A DNA stretch of 64,000 nucleotides from Breznakibacter sp047600785 (GCA_047600785.1 JASGKH010000001.1:1302001-1366000), one strand, 5' to 3'; shown: positions 1 through 10,042, counted from the stretch's first letter. Program-made: numbers and translations. The notes: generated by a model from the letters alone, not told the origin.

Positions 1-192
1 TCCCCCCAAATAAATTTGCCCTGTCGGACCTGCGTTTACCCTCCGCCACGCAAAAGTTTGCAGCTCTGTATTCCGATTGAACGATGGGGGAATGAGATGT
101 TTCTTCTTGTCCCACAGTCTTCCGTTGCCCGTCTTTTTCGGACGGGGAAGCCATGGTTGCCTATACCGGGGTTTCCCTATACGGACGGATAC

Positions 193-225
193 AAGAAACG
201 CCCGATGGGCGACCGGGCGTTTCTT
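193..225 (-). terminator. Likely terminator of pepD
   Basis: Inverted repeat AAGAAACGCCC / GGGCGTTTCTT with an 11-nt loop, 15 nt beyond the pepD stop codon. The stem is near symmetric, so it may act in both directions. There is no long T-run, so intrinsic termination is inferred from position and stem strength. The rest of bases 1-240 holds no supported gene. Confidence 0.6.
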
Positions 226-240
226 GCGTACAGGTTTGGC

Positions 241-1701
241 TTATTTCAATGGAATGTGAGCCAATGTATCGACCAAAAATTCCCAAAACCGCTGGACCGA
301 TTGGATGTTCACCTTTTCATCGGGAGAATGCGGGTACCGGATGGTAGGCCCAAACGAAATCATGTCCCAGTGGGGATAGACACCGCCAAGTATGCCGCAT
401 TCCAATCCTGCATGGATGGCCTTTATTTCGGGAGTTTTGCCGAATTTGTTTTTATAAACGTTTTGCATGGTCTTTAAAATGGCCGAGTCCATGTTGGGCT
501 GCCAGCCGGGGTACTGTCCGTGGAAACGCACTTCGGCGCCCGCCAGACGGAAAATGCTCTCAATGGTCGATTCCACGTCCTCTTTGGCCGAATCGACCGA
601 GCTACGGATAAGGCTCAGTACTTGTATCGTCCGTTCGTCCGATTTGACAACGGCCAGATTGGTGGATGTTTCCACAAGGCCCGGCATGCTGTCGCTCATG
701 CGGATAACCCCATTGGGGCAAGCCTGTACGGCGTTGATGAGGTCATCTTGCGTAATTTCGTCGAAAATAGAAACGGGCAATTGGGTAGGGACGGCTTCGA
801 ACTTTAAACCGGGCTCTACATGGTGAAGCTCGTCCTTGAACGTATGTTCAAAATCGGCCACGGCCTCCTTAAAATCGTCGATGGACCGTGAAGGAACCAC
901 CACGGTGGCAAATGCTTCGCGGGGAATGGCGTTGCGAAGGCTGCCGCCGTCAATCGAAGCCAATCGGACGCCCAGATGTGCCACCGCATATTTCAGGAAA
1001 CGGAAAACGAGTTTGTTGGCATTGCCACGCCCCAGAATAATATCGATGCCCGAATGGCCGCCCTTCAACCCGCCCAGCGACACGACGAACGCTTCGGTGC
1101 CCACGGGCGTTTTTTCGGGTTGGAAATAGAACGTGCAACTGGCATTGGAACCACCGGCACACCCCACGTAAAGTTCTCCCTCGTCCTCCGAGTCGGTGTT
1201 GATGAGGATATGGCCTTGCAACATACCTGCCCTGAGGTTGTTGGCCCCGGTCATGCCGGTTTCTTCATCGATGGTCAGCAAAGCCTCGATGGGGCCGTGT
1301 ACGATATTATCGGAGGCCAGAACGGCAAAGATCGATGCGGCGCCGATTCCGTTGTCGGCGCCCAACGTAGTCTGGTTGGCCATCACCCAGCTGTCAACCA
1401 CGCGGGTTTCGATGGGGTCTTTTTCAAAATCGTGTACCTTGTCGCTGTTCTTTTGCGGTACCATGTCCAGGTGTGCCTGTAAAATCACGCCTTTGCGGTT
1501 TTCCATACCCTTGGTGGCGGGCTTGCGGACAATGACGTTGCCTACGTCGTCTTTGGTAAACTCAAGTTTGTGTTTTTTTGCGAAATCCACCGCAAAGTCC
1601 ACCGCTTTCTGTTCTTTTTTCGATGGACGGGGAATTTGTGTCAGCTCATGAAAGTAAGCCCATACCAGTTTGGGTTCAAGGCCAAGTATTTCTTTTGTCA
1701 T
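241..1701 (-). CDS. pepD: Aminoacyl-histidine dipeptidase (cytosol non-specific dipeptidase, M20C)
   Basis: Cytosolic zinc dipeptidase that cleaves Xaa-His and a broad range of other dipeptides, feeding amino acids from imported peptides. The 486-residue length is normal for PepD. M20 metal-site motifs are visible: LQAHLDMVP (His77, Asp79), LGADNGIG (Asp116) and DEETGMTG (Glu146-Glu147, the usual general base and ligand pair). The C-terminus has the HAGLECG segment typical of M20C. There is no signal peptide, as expected for a cytosolic enzyme. It is the last gene of a minus-strand block, 109 nt after panE, with a hairpin just past its stop. Two POT peptide transporters lie nearby on the other strand, which fits a role in peptide use, though they are not co-transcribed. 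Confidence 0.95.
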   Translation of the reverse strand: MTKEILGLEPKLVWAYFHELTQIPRPSKKEQKAVDFAVDFAKKHKLEFTKDDVGNVIVRKPATKGMENRKGVILQAHLDMVPQKNSDKVHDFEKDPIETRVVDSWVMANQTTLGADNGIGAASIFAVLASDNIVHGPIEALLTIDEETGMTGANNLRAGMLQGHILINTDSEDEGELYVGCAGGSNASCTFYFQPEKTPVGTEAFVVSLGGLKGGHSGIDIILGRGNANKLVFRFLKYAVAHLGVRLASIDGGSLRNAIPREAFATVVVPSRSIDDFKEAVADFEHTFKDELHHVEPGLKFEAVPTQLPVSIFDEITQDDLINAVQACPNGVIRMSDSMPGLVETSTNLAVVKSDERTIQVLSLIRSSVDSAKEDVESTIESIFRLAGAEVRFHGQYPGWQPNMDSAILKTMQNVYKNKFGKTPEIKAIHAGLECGILGGVYPHWDMISFGPTIRYPHSPDEKVNIQSVQRFWEFLVDTLAHIPLK

Positions 1702-1810
1702 GGTATTTATGGTTTAATGTAATATTCTGATCGATGCGGAAGGGCCTAAATGCTGTGCCCGTCAGTTTTAGGTGTCCAATGGGCAGCTTAACCAGCTCCT
1801 TCACCCCAAC

Positions 1811-2761
1811 TCATATCCCTCTTTCTTCCGTTAGCCCGGCCCTTTGTCGTGCCCTTGCTTCCATAGGCAGGATGCAGTGGTACACAAACCGGTTGATGGG
1901 GGTAGGAAAGTGGTACCGTTCGCCCAGTTTAACCACTGTGCCGTTCTGGTATTCGATTTCCGACGGTTTACCGTCCCACACGTCGCGGGCCAGCGACGAG
2001 GTGGCGTCGAAAGGAAAACCGTCGATGTACGCCACTGTTTTGTCCACGAAATCGGCTTCGATGGGAATACCAATGGTTTGGGAGAGCCCGTAAATTTCAT
2101 TGAACAGGCCGATCATCATAGCTCGTGTTTCCGGCATTTGCCGTATTTCCCCGTAAGTCGATCCGGTGATACCCAACAGCCCGCTGACGCAAATGGCAAT
2201 GAATTTCTTCCACAGTTCCGATTCGATGTTATCGACCGCCCGTGCGTTGATCCCGGCGGCAATGAACACGTCCTGGAGCATCCTTGCCCTGTCTGTGATT
2301 TGATGGTGCAGCTCTCCAAAGACAATCAGCGGGTCCACCCCAAAGTGCTTAATGACCCCGGGCGCTTCGATTTTACTGATAATACGGCATAACCCGCCTA
2401 ATACATGCTGTACGCCCAGCACCCCGGATAGTTCTTTCGACGCCATGACGCCATTTTGCAAAGGAAGCACCATGGTGCGGGCATCTACAATGTGCTTCAG
2501 CTGTGTGGCCATTTCTTTTACCTGCCAGGCTTTAACGGAAACAATTGCCAGATCGGCTTTTCCTATTGACTGTAAGTTATCGGAGGCTTTCACTTTGTCC
2601 ACGTGGAAGTCACCTTTTAAGCTTTTTACACTGATGCCGCTGGTAACCATGGCCTTGAGATGCCCGCCCCGGGCCAGGAAATGCACATCATGGCCAGCCA
2701 GTGCCAGCTTGGCACCAAAATAACCTCCCACACCGCCTGTCCCAATAATTGCAATTTTCAT
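1811..2761 (-). CDS. panE: 2-dehydropantoate 2-reductase (ketopantoate reductase)
   Basis: NADPH-dependent reductase of the pantothenate/coenzyme A pathway, converting ketopantoate to pantoate. The N-terminus MKIAIIGTGGVGGYFGAKLA is the Rossmann GxGxxG fold that begins family members directly. Further on are LPLQNGVMA (the QNG substrate-side motif) and a C-terminal ApbA_C-like helical domain with the ELWKKF segment. I chose the start at 2761 because the family normally opens with MKIA; an in-frame ATG at 2779 would add six residues (MTNYKH). Length is about 316 residues, normal for PanE. Members of this family also act on other 2-keto acids, so the exact substrate is by homology only. Confidence 0.9.
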   Translation of the reverse strand: MKIAIIGTGGVGGYFGAKLALAGHDVHFLARGGHLKAMVTSGISVKSLKGDFHVDKVKASDNLQSIGKADLAIVSVKAWQVKEMATQLKHIVDARTMVLPLQNGVMASKELSGVLGVQHVLGGLCRIISKIEAPGVIKHFGVDPLIVFGELHHQITDRARMLQDVFIAAGINARAVDNIESELWKKFIAICVSGLLGITGSTYGEIRQMPETRAMMIGLFNEIYGLSQTIGIPIEADFVDKTVAYIDGFPFDATSSLARDVWDGKPSEIEYQNGTVVKLGERYHFPTPINRFVYHCILPMEARARQRAGLTEERGI

Positions 2762-2919
2762 GTGCTTATAATTTGTCATTTAAGGCCACACACACATGGC
2801 CGTTTTGTTCAGACGGATAACCCGCCAATAACCACGTCCATGTGTACGGAGCGGCTCCTGGCTCGTTTCGTCCATGTTTGTGATTAACGGTCCAGGTTCG
2901 TTACGTAATCGGATAAGTC

Positions 2920-4032
2920 TTATTTGTTTGAAATGGAAAGGATTGAGCCGGTGACCGATGACATCTCTATTTTCAGGTTTGGTTGCAGCATGGTTTCCAC
3001 CGGGAGCGACATCAATTGCCCGAATTGGGCCAATTCGAATTCTTGCTCGAAAACCGGTACGTTCCGGTCCAGGATCCTCACTTTGGCCAGTCCAGGCGAA
3101 TTATAGAACAGTCCGTTGGGAACATTTCCCTTTTTGGGTTGCGCCAAAGGGGTGTCGGGCAATGTGCGGGCCTTTAGATCTTTTACTTCGGCGTACACCG
3201 GGGTGCCACTGAGGTCCATTCGGTCCACGAACCCTTTTTTCGATGAGAAACGGAACAGTACGTTGTTGTCGACACTCTCGCGTGCCGGAATGTATTCAAA
3301 GCTTTTGACGATTTCAACTTGCACAATTTTCCCGGCAAACAACTCCATGAAATCGTGTTCCAGCGTGGCAACTTCGTCTTTAACCGTCTGGTATGCCTGT
3401 CCATCGGGCGGAAGGTTTGGGTAGTCGGAGGTAAAGATCCGCGACCGGCGTTTTCTTATCTTATAAATGTATTGGGCCGTTTCATCGGCCATGGTGGCGG
3501 TCGATGTGGTGACCAATTGCTTTTCGAGCATGGGCACGGCGTCAAAGTTTACAGTCTCTAGGGTCGGTTCCCCTGCCATTTGGACGGTGGGATACGGTTC
3601 GGGGCAAAGGCAGGGAGCCTGGATGTTGATACCGCATAAAACGCCCAAGTTGTTTACACTGATGTTTTGGGCCACTCCGGGACCTTTTTGCAGGATGGCA
3701 AATACTTTGTTGGGATCGGGTTTTCCGTATGGGGTTACCTTTACCGATCTGATGGTCCATTCTTCCGAGTCTTCGGTCACGACGTTGCTAATGTTGAAAT
3801 ACTTTTGTGCGTAACGGTAAAACGGGCCGACTTTTTTTACCGTTTTCACGGCCGTGACCTCTACCCGCAAAGCGGTTGCCGGGAGGCTGTAAACGACCGA
3901 ATGGTTTGTGGCGTTGGTCAGGCTGCTGGCCTTGACCACGTCCACGTTACTTTCTATTTTGCGGGCCGTGCAGCCCATCATGAATCCTGCAATTGCAATG
4001 GCCGACAAGACCTTGGTTGTGCGTGTGTCCAT
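2920..4032 (-). CDS. DUF4831-like lipoprotein
   Basis: A 370-residue exported protein with a lipoprotein signal (AIAIAGFMMGC, predicted lipidated Cys21). The body has the SVVYSLPATALRVEV and KKVGPFYRYAQKYF segments that I associate with the DUF4831 family of Bacteroidota; the biochemical function of that family is unknown to me. It lies between the NAD(P)HX repair gene (17 nt away, same strand) and panE, and could be co-transcribed with them. Nothing visible points to an enzymatic active site. The family assignment is from recall of sequence style, not from a search. Confidence 0.75.
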   Translation of the reverse strand: MDTRTTKVLSAIAIAGFMMGCTARKIESNVDVVKASSLTNATNHSVVYSLPATALRVEVTAVKTVKKVGPFYRYAQKYFNISNVVTEDSEEWTIRSVKVTPYGKPDPNKVFAILQKGPGVAQNISVNNLGVLCGINIQAPCLCPEPYPTVQMAGEPTLETVNFDAVPMLEKQLVTTSTATMADETAQYIYKIRKRRSRIFTSDYPNLPPDGQAYQTVKDEVATLEHDFMELFAGKIVQVEIVKSFEYIPARESVDNNVLFRFSSKKGFVDRMDLSGTPVYAEVKDLKARTLPDTPLAQPKKGNVPNGLFYNSPGLAKVRILDRNVPVFEQEFELAQFGQLMSLPVETMLQPNLKIEMSSVTGSILSISNK

Positions 4033-4048
4033 ATACCGAATGTGTTTG

Positions 4049-5557
4049 TTATTTTCTTAATGATTTAAATGCCAATCCTAAATAAGAAGTAAGGTCGATG
4101 GCGGTCAGCGATTCTTCCGATTCATGGGCCGCATAAATATCGCCCGCGCTTCCATGAAGATAGGTGCCCAAAATAGCCGCATCGGCCGGGCAAATGCCTT
4201 GCGACAAAAGCCCAAGAATGATACCTGTCAATACATCTCCGCTTCCGGCCGATGCCATGCCCGGATTTCCGGTCGAATTGAAAAAACATCTCCCATCGGG
4301 TAACGCAACGGTTGTATGCGCACCCTTTAGAACAACAACTATGCCGTATTGTTGGGCAAAGGCGGAAAGTTTGTGCAGCCTGTCGAAATCATTTTTCCAT
4401 GGTCCCGCTAATCGCTGGAATTCCTTCGGGTGAGGGGTAAGGATGGTGTTGGCGGGCAATTTCGAAAGCAGTTGTGGGTTTGCCGCCATAATGTTCAGTG
4501 CATCGGCGTCCAGTACCATTGGTTTATCTCCGATCTTATCGATCAGTTGTGCAATGGCGTGGGCCGTGTTCGCCGTTTGCCCGATACCGGGGCCGGCCCC
4601 TACCGCATCAAAAGGTTCCAGGTCGGGGAACCCGGAAATGAGTATGTCCGAACGGTCAATGCTGGCCATTGCTTCGGGAACGGCCGTTTGCATGATATTG
4701 TAACCGTAATTCGGCACGTGTGTGGTCAATAGCCCCACGCCGGCTTTAAGACATGCCTTTGATGCCAGTACGGCGGCGCCCATCTTTCCATAGCTTCCCG
4801 AAAGGAGCAACGCGTGGCCGAACTTCCCTTTGTGCGCGAACTTATCGCGAATGGGAAGCAGTCTTTTGGCCCACGTCTTGTCCACATAATACCAGTTGGT
4901 GTGTGTCTCTTCAATTTTCCGGGGGTGAAGGCCGATGGGAATAACCGTCCATTCGCCGACATATGCCTCGTTCTCCGAAAAAAGGAAAGAGAGCTTGGGA
5001 AACTGAAAACTGATGGTGTAGGTGGCTTTGACAATGGCCGAATGGTCATTTCGTGAATTATCCTCGCCCAGCAACCCGGAAGGCAGATCAATGCTGAGGA
5101 TTTTTGCCCCGGTGGCGGTAAGATACCTGGCCACTTTGGCCGCAAACCCGGAAAGAGGTCTGTTCAGGCCCGCTCCGAAAAGACCGTCGACCACCAGATG
5201 CGTAGGGTCAATTTCGGGGAGGTCACCACTTTGGGAAAGATCGGTGACGGTTATTTTGGGCAAATGGCGCAACCGGCCAAGATTGATCTCCGTGTCGGGC
5301 GAAAGCCCTTTGGAATTGAGCAGGAAAACTTTCACATCCCAGCCTTCGAGGTGCAACAACCGGGCAAGTGCCAGTGCATCGCCGCCATTGTTGCCTGTCC
5401 CTGCAAAAACGGACGTCGGCACAGGCGCAAGATTCTCCTTTATCCATCCCAGTAAGGTCCTGGATGCGCGTTCCATCAGGTTTACCGAAAGGATTGGCTC
5501 CTGTTCGATGGTGTACGCATCGATTTGTTTTATTTCGTAAATTGGAAAAATTTTCAT
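4049..5557 (-). CDS. nnrD: Bifunctional NAD(P)H-hydrate epimerase / ADP-dependent NAD(P)H-hydrate dehydratase
   Basis: Metabolite-repair enzyme: the N-terminal YjeF_N domain epimerises R- and S-NAD(P)HX, and the C-terminal ribokinase-like domain dehydrates S-NAD(P)HX back to NAD(P)H using ADP. The N-terminal half carries FAGTGNNGGDALALARLL (the NNGGD signature). The C-terminal half carries LLSGSYGKMGAAVLA, VLDADALN, ILTPHPKEF and GMASAGSGDVLTGI, the ADP-site glycine motif. The length of 502 residues matches the fused bacterial form. It is transcribed divergently from the POT transporter across a 243-nt gap. The fused protein is often annotated with the nnrD symbol; nnrE describes the N-terminal domain. 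Confidence 0.95.
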   Translation of the reverse strand: MKIFPIYEIKQIDAYTIEQEPILSVNLMERASRTLLGWIKENLAPVPTSVFAGTGNNGGDALALARLLHLEGWDVKVFLLNSKGLSPDTEINLGRLRHLPKITVTDLSQSGDLPEIDPTHLVVDGLFGAGLNRPLSGFAAKVARYLTATGAKILSIDLPSGLLGEDNSRNDHSAIVKATYTISFQFPKLSFLFSENEAYVGEWTVIPIGLHPRKIEETHTNWYYVDKTWAKRLLPIRDKFAHKGKFGHALLLSGSYGKMGAAVLASKACLKAGVGLLTTHVPNYGYNIMQTAVPEAMASIDRSDILISGFPDLEPFDAVGAGPGIGQTANTAHAIAQLIDKIGDKPMVLDADALNIMAANPQLLSKLPANTILTPHPKEFQRLAGPWKNDFDRLHKLSAFAQQYGIVVVLKGAHTTVALPDGRCFFNSTGNPGMASAGSGDVLTGIILGLLSQGICPADAAILGTYLHGSAGDIYAAHESEESLTAIDLTSYLGLAFKSLRK

Positions 5558-5800
5558 GTTTTGATGAGAAATTGCACATTGTACTTTATCCCCAATTCAT
5601 ATTTTTGTGGTGTTACGCGAATTTACGACCCCCAAAAACATTTGCCAAACAATACGCGCCTAAAACGGTGGGCACGTGAAAAAATAAGAGACCACACTTT
5701 CTCCGATCCACAATATTATTTTGGTGTGAAAATTGTGGCATTTTGGCCCCTATCGATCTGTAATTACCTAAAACAAAAACCATAAATAAATTTAAAACGA

Positions 5801-7393
5801 ATGACGACAAACCGAAAACACCCCAAGGGCCTATGGGTGCTCTTTTTCACCGAAATGTGGGAGCGTTTTGGCTATTACCTGATGTTAGGTATCTTTTCGC
5901 TGTACATGCTCGATAGTTGGCAAAATGGAGGCATGGGCTTTGCTCCCCAGAAAAAATCGGATATTTACGGGACTTATCTGGGCCTTGTTTATCTGACTCC
6001 GTTTATCGGTGGCCTGTTGGCCGATAGGATATTGGGCTATCGAAAATCGATTGTGATCGGCGGTTTGCTTATGGCATCGGGCTACCTGGGGCTTTGGGTC
6101 CAGAACGAAACGATGTTTTACGTGTCGTTGTTGTTGATCATTTTAGGAAACGGATTTTTCAAACCAAATATTTCCACGTTGCTTGGTAACCTTTATAACA
6201 AAGACCAATATCGCGATAACAAAGATGCGGGATACAATATTTTTTACGCGGGTATCAACATCGGGGCCTTTATATGCAACTTTGTGGCTGCCTATATGCG
6301 CATCAATTATGGCTGGGGCTGGGCTTTTGCCGCTGCCGGCGTGGGCATGCTGGTCGGGATTGCCATTTTCCTTTTAGGTACGAGGCACGTGAAAGAAGCA
6401 GATGTGCGTAAGCCGCTGCAAGAAGGGGATATGCCCACTGGCCGCATTCTGTTGAGCGTGTTGGTGCCGATGCTGGTATTTGGTGTGGTGGGTTATCTAT
6501 TGCCCGGCAATATTTTTGGTTCGGACACGAACGATGCATTTTTGATTGGCTGTATCCCTGTGGTCGGTTTCTTTATTTCCCTTTACGTAAAGGCCAATAA
6601 TGAAGACAAGCGTCCGATCGGTGCCTTGTTGGCAGTTTATGCATGTCTTGTGGTGTTTTGGGCCGTGTTCCATCAAAACGGGGATGCGTTGACCGTGTGG
6701 GCCGAAGAGTACACCGATCGTGCGTTGCCTACTGCCATTGCCGATCCCGTAAGCACATTGGGAATGGCGCAGGTGTTGGAGAACGATAGTACCAAAGAAA
6801 CTTATGCAGGCTATCTTAAATATGCACACAATTTGGGCGCAGAAGAGCAAGTTCCCTATGGTTCGAACCTGAAATTGGTATCGGCCGAATTGTTCCAGTC
6901 TATCAACCCCTTTTGGGTAATTGTATTGACCCCCATTGTGGTTGGGTTGTTCGGTTTCTTGCGCAGCCGCGGCAGGGAGCCCGGAACGCCGGCAAAGATT
7001 GCGATCGGTCTTTTGATTACTGCCCTGTCGGCATTCGTAATGGTTATGGCCGTAAAATCGACCAATATTGGAAATGAAAAGGCCAGCAGTTTATGGCTCT
7101 TTGCATCGTATGGGGTTATTACCATCGGTGAATTGTGCCTATCGCCCATGGGACTTTCGTTGGTCTCTAAATTGTCGCCTCCTCGTATCACTGCGCTGAT
7201 GATGGGAGGCTTTTTCTTGTCCACCTCGGTAGGGAATAAACTATCGGGTATGTTGTCGGGCATGTGGGAAGGTTATACCGATAAGGCAAACTTTTTCATC
7301 GTAAACTTTTTGCTGGTGTTGCCGGCCGCAATCCTGATGTTTGTACTTTTGCGCTGGCTGAATAAAGTGATGAGCGAAAAAGGCATTCGCTAA
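5801..7393 (+). CDS. POT/PTR family proton-coupled oligopeptide transporter
   Basis: Inner-membrane MFS transporter importing di- and tripeptides with protons. The N-terminus has FFTEMWERFGYYLMLG, containing the ExxER proton-coupling motif of the POT family. The PTR2 signature is seen at GFFKPNISTLLGNLY followed by DAGYNIFYAGINIGAF. About 12 to 14 hydrophobic segments span 530 residues. The ATG has little Shine-Dalgarno complement, usual for this phylum. It is followed by a second POT gene of similar length on the same strand after 179 nt. The conserved GELCLSPMGLSLVSKL segment near the C-terminus is shared by both. Confidence 0.93.
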   Translation: MTTNRKHPKGLWVLFFTEMWERFGYYLMLGIFSLYMLDSWQNGGMGFAPQKKSDIYGTYLGLVYLTPFIGGLLADRILGYRKSIVIGGLLMASGYLGLWVQNETMFYVSLLLIILGNGFFKPNISTLLGNLYNKDQYRDNKDAGYNIFYAGINIGAFICNFVAAYMRINYGWGWAFAAAGVGMLVGIAIFLLGTRHVKEADVRKPLQEGDMPTGRILLSVLVPMLVFGVVGYLLPGNIFGSDTNDAFLIGCIPVVGFFISLYVKANNEDKRPIGALLAVYACLVVFWAVFHQNGDALTVWAEEYTDRALPTAIADPVSTLGMAQVLENDSTKETYAGYLKYAHNLGAEEQVPYGSNLKLVSAELFQSINPFWVIVLTPIVVGLFGFLRSRGREPGTPAKIAIGLLITALSAFVMVMAVKSTNIGNEKASSLWLFASYGVITIGELCLSPMGLSLVSKLSPPRITALMMGGFFLSTSVGNKLSGMLSGMWEGYTDKANFFIVNFLLVLPAAILMFVLLRWLNKVMSEKGIR

Positions 7394-7438
7394 CAAGTCA
7401 TCGTTATCAGATATAAAATGATAGTTAATCAGCCTTGT

Positions 7439-7462
7439 GCCCTCTTGTGTTACACAGAGGGC
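7439..7462 (+). terminator. Weak hairpin between the two POT genes
   Basis: Stem GCCCTCT / AGAGGGC extended by GTGT / ACAC with a one-base bulge, 46 nt past the first POT stop. No T-run follows, so it may be a partial terminator or mRNA-stability stem rather than a strong terminator. Confidence 0.4.
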
Positions 7463-7572
7463 CAGGGCTTAAATAATTTCTGGCGGAACATTCATGTCGG
7501 TAATTCCTGCTTTGCGTAGAAATTGCAATGTGGACGTTGTATATGACCATTCGTTAAACAAATTATTGTAGA

Positions 7573-9078
7573 GTGAAAACATTAGAGGAAGTACAGACAT
7601 TTGAAGGCAAATACCCGAAACAACTGTGGTATTTGTTTTTTTCTGAAATGTGGGAGCGGTTCTCGTTTTACGGCATGCGCGGGATGCTTACCTACTTTAT
7701 GGTGCACCAGTTGTTCATGAAAGAAGATGTGGCGAACCTGCAATATGGCGCTACCCAGGCTTTTGTATATGCATTTACGTTTATCGGTGGTTTGTTTGCC
7801 GATAAAATATTGGGGTTTCGTAAATCGTTGTTCTGGGGTGGCATATTAATGATTGTGGGAAGTGTTATTTTGTCCATAAACCCGCAGCAATTCTTCTTTT
7901 TGGGTATCAGTTTTACCGTTATCGGGACAGGTTTTTTCAAACCCAATATATCGACCATGGTGGGTGCGTTATATAAAAGCAACGACACCCGGCGCGACGC
8001 AGGTTTCTCGCTGTTCTATTCGGGCATTAATGTGGGGGCACTGTTGGGCGGATATGCATGCATTGCCATCGGAAAGAGCTATTCATGGCATTTGGCCTTT
8101 GGCCTGGCGGCAGTTGTGATGACAATCAGTTTGTTTACGTTTGTATTTACCCAACGTAGTCTGGGACCCATCGGTTTGTCGCCTTTTGCCGAAAAAGATG
8201 CGGATGGCAATGTGTCGCAGGACAATAAGGTGGGCAAAAAGCACAAATGGTACGAATATCTGGTTTACATTGGTTCGTTGGCCATTATTCCAATAATAAT
8301 GACCATGGTGGCCAAAACCCAATACACCGATTGGTTCATGTACATAATAGGCCCCGCCACGCTTGTTTATGTGTTTTACGAAATGACCAGGTACGGGACC
8401 TCGGAACGTAAAAAACTGGCGGCGGCATTGGTGTTTATTTTATTTTCCGTGCTGTTTTGGGCTTTTTTCGAGCAAAGCGGCGGATCGTTGAGCCTGTTCG
8501 CTGCCACTAACCTGGATACTTCGTTGTTGGGCTTTACCGTTGATCCCAATGGGGTGAATAATGCCGCCAATTCGCTGTTTGTTATTCTATTCGCAGCCTT
8601 GGTCGGATTGGTGTGGATATGGTTGGCCAAACGAAAATTGGAACCCAATACCGTGGTGAAATTCGGGTTAGGCTTTTTGTTCTTAAGCCTGGCATTTTAT
8701 GTTTTTTACTACACCCGTTTCTTTGCCAATGAGCAAGGTATTACTTCGTTGGACGTGTTTACCATTGCTTATCTGGTAATTACATTTGGCGAACTTTGCT
8801 TGTCCCCTATAGGATTGAGCATCATGACCAAGCTGGCCCCCAAACGCTTGCAGGGAGTGATGATGGGCATGTGGTTTTTGGCCAGTGCCTATGGACAATA
8901 CGTGGCGGGCATTTTGGGTGCGGGAATGACTGTGCCCGGTGAAAATGCCACTGCCGTCGAGAAACTTGTTTCATATACCGATGGATACAAACAATTGGCC
9001 ATATACGCATTGATTACAGGTTTAGTGCTGATAGCCATATCGCCGGTTGTAAAAAAACTGATGCAGGACGTGAAGTAA
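7573..9078 (+). CDS. POT/PTR family proton-coupled oligopeptide transporter (second copy)
   Basis: A second peptide/proton symporter of 501 residues. It has the same landmarks as its neighbour: FFSEMWERFSFYGMRG (ExxER), GTGFFKPNISTMVGALY, DAGFSLFYSGINVGALL and GELCLSPIGLSIMTKL. The reading frame opens with GTG at 7573 and no clear ribosome site. This start keeps the pre-TM1 segment (TFEGKYPKQLWYLFFSEMWER) complete, so I prefer it to an internal ATG. The two copies differ substantially in loops, so this is an old duplication that may have diverged in substrate range. A strong terminator follows. Confidence 0.93.
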   Translation: MKTLEEVQTFEGKYPKQLWYLFFSEMWERFSFYGMRGMLTYFMVHQLFMKEDVANLQYGATQAFVYAFTFIGGLFADKILGFRKSLFWGGILMIVGSVILSINPQQFFFLGISFTVIGTGFFKPNISTMVGALYKSNDTRRDAGFSLFYSGINVGALLGGYACIAIGKSYSWHLAFGLAAVVMTISLFTFVFTQRSLGPIGLSPFAEKDADGNVSQDNKVGKKHKWYEYLVYIGSLAIIPIIMTMVAKTQYTDWFMYIIGPATLVYVFYEMTRYGTSERKKLAAALVFILFSVLFWAFFEQSGGSLSLFAATNLDTSLLGFTVDPNGVNNAANSLFVILFAALVGLVWIWLAKRKLEPNTVVKFGLGFLFLSLAFYVFYYTRFFANEQGITSLDVFTIAYLVITFGELCLSPIGLSIMTKLAPKRLQGVMMGMWFLASAYGQYVAGILGAGMTVPGENATAVEKLVSYTDGYKQLAIYALITGLVLIAISPVVKKLMQDVK

Positions 9079-9120
9079 TAGATGACAGTCGCATGTTTTA
9101 CTTTTGTGTCCAATGGATAA

Positions 9121-9160
9121 AGAAAAGGGCCCTAATTGAACTGGGGCCCTTTTCTTTTTT
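9121..9160 (+). terminator. Strong rho-independent terminator after the POT genes
   Basis: Stem AAAAGGGCCC / GGGCCCTTTT with a short A/T-rich loop, followed by CTTTTTT. It lies about 45 nt past the second POT stop. On the opposite strand it could also end the minus-strand universal stress gene. Confidence 0.9.
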
Positions 9161-9225
9161 AGTCATCCGACGATCGAAAGAACAATAATCTAAATCACGG
9201 GACGCTAAATAAATTACATGAGTCA

Positions 9226-10042
9226 TCAGCCATCGTGAAGAATCAACATGGGGCGTTCGGGGCGGAGAACCATTTGTTTGGTCACGCTGGGGTGGAACAG
9301 TCGATCGATCATCCCCATGCGGTGACGGACCATGGCTACCATTTCAATTTCGTTATCTTCCATAAAGCTGTTGATTCCCTGGACCACATCGTCGTCTTCG
9401 ATGAAATTGAAGCTGATGTTGATGCCGGGAAAATGTTCGGAGATCTGTTCTTCTGCCTCTATGCGGTTGATGTATTCGTCTTCCATGACATTGACGAACA
9501 ACAGTGGGGCATGGAACATGTGGGCCATGTCGCGTAACGGTTCCACCATTTTGTCAGAGGGGATGTCTTTAAGATCGGTGGCAAAAGCAATTTTGTCGGG
9601 GTGCCTGAACTTAGTATGGCGTGGGACCAAGAGGATTGGCGCACTTACGTTCTTGATGACCTCGTAGGCACGACTGCCCAAAAGGAAAATTCTCGAGGGC
9701 TGTTTCGCCACGGCAACCCATTACCACTAAGTTGTATTGGTTTTTGCCCAGTTCTTTTTGAACCACATCAATGAGGGTGCCAAAAAGTGAGAGACTTTCC
9801 ACATTTGCATGTGGAAAACGGCGGTGGATGACGTCCAGTTCTTTTTTGAGGCTTTTTTGGCTTTCGTCGTCCAGTTCTTCTTTTACCTGAACAATGTACG
9901 GACTACCACTAAATTCGAGATCGAAGGCATTGATCAGAACAAATTCCACCTTTTCTTTTTCGTACATTTTGAGTGCGTACGTGGTGGCATTCCTTGCGGT
10001 ATCCGAGAAATCGGTGAGAAGCATGATCCTTTTCATAACCAA
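9226..10042 (-). pseudogene. Tandem-domain universal stress protein (UspA family), interrupted by a one-base frameshift
   Basis: The upstream frame (10042 to about 9690) starts MVMKRIMLLTDFSDTARNA, a normal UspA beginning, and reaches VVMGCRGETALENF. The downstream frame continues LLGSRAYEVIKNVSAPILLVPRH and a second Usp domain ending RPMLILHDG. In intact relatives these two pieces are contiguous, so one extra base lies in the TTTTCCTTTT stretch (minus strand) at about 9678-9691. The joined protein would be about 270 residues, normal for tandem Usp proteins. It may be a real mutation or a consensus error; the rest of both frames looks undamaged. Usp proteins bind nucleotides and aid stress survival. 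Confidence 0.85.

Noticed and set aside
16..477. 153-codon plus-strand frame at the left edge
   Set aside because: Largely antisense to pepD and without family features.
9226..10042. Programmed ribosomal frameshift in the stress protein gene
   Set aside because: The site lacks a slippery heptamer with downstream stem that I could identify, and this family is not known for frameshifting.
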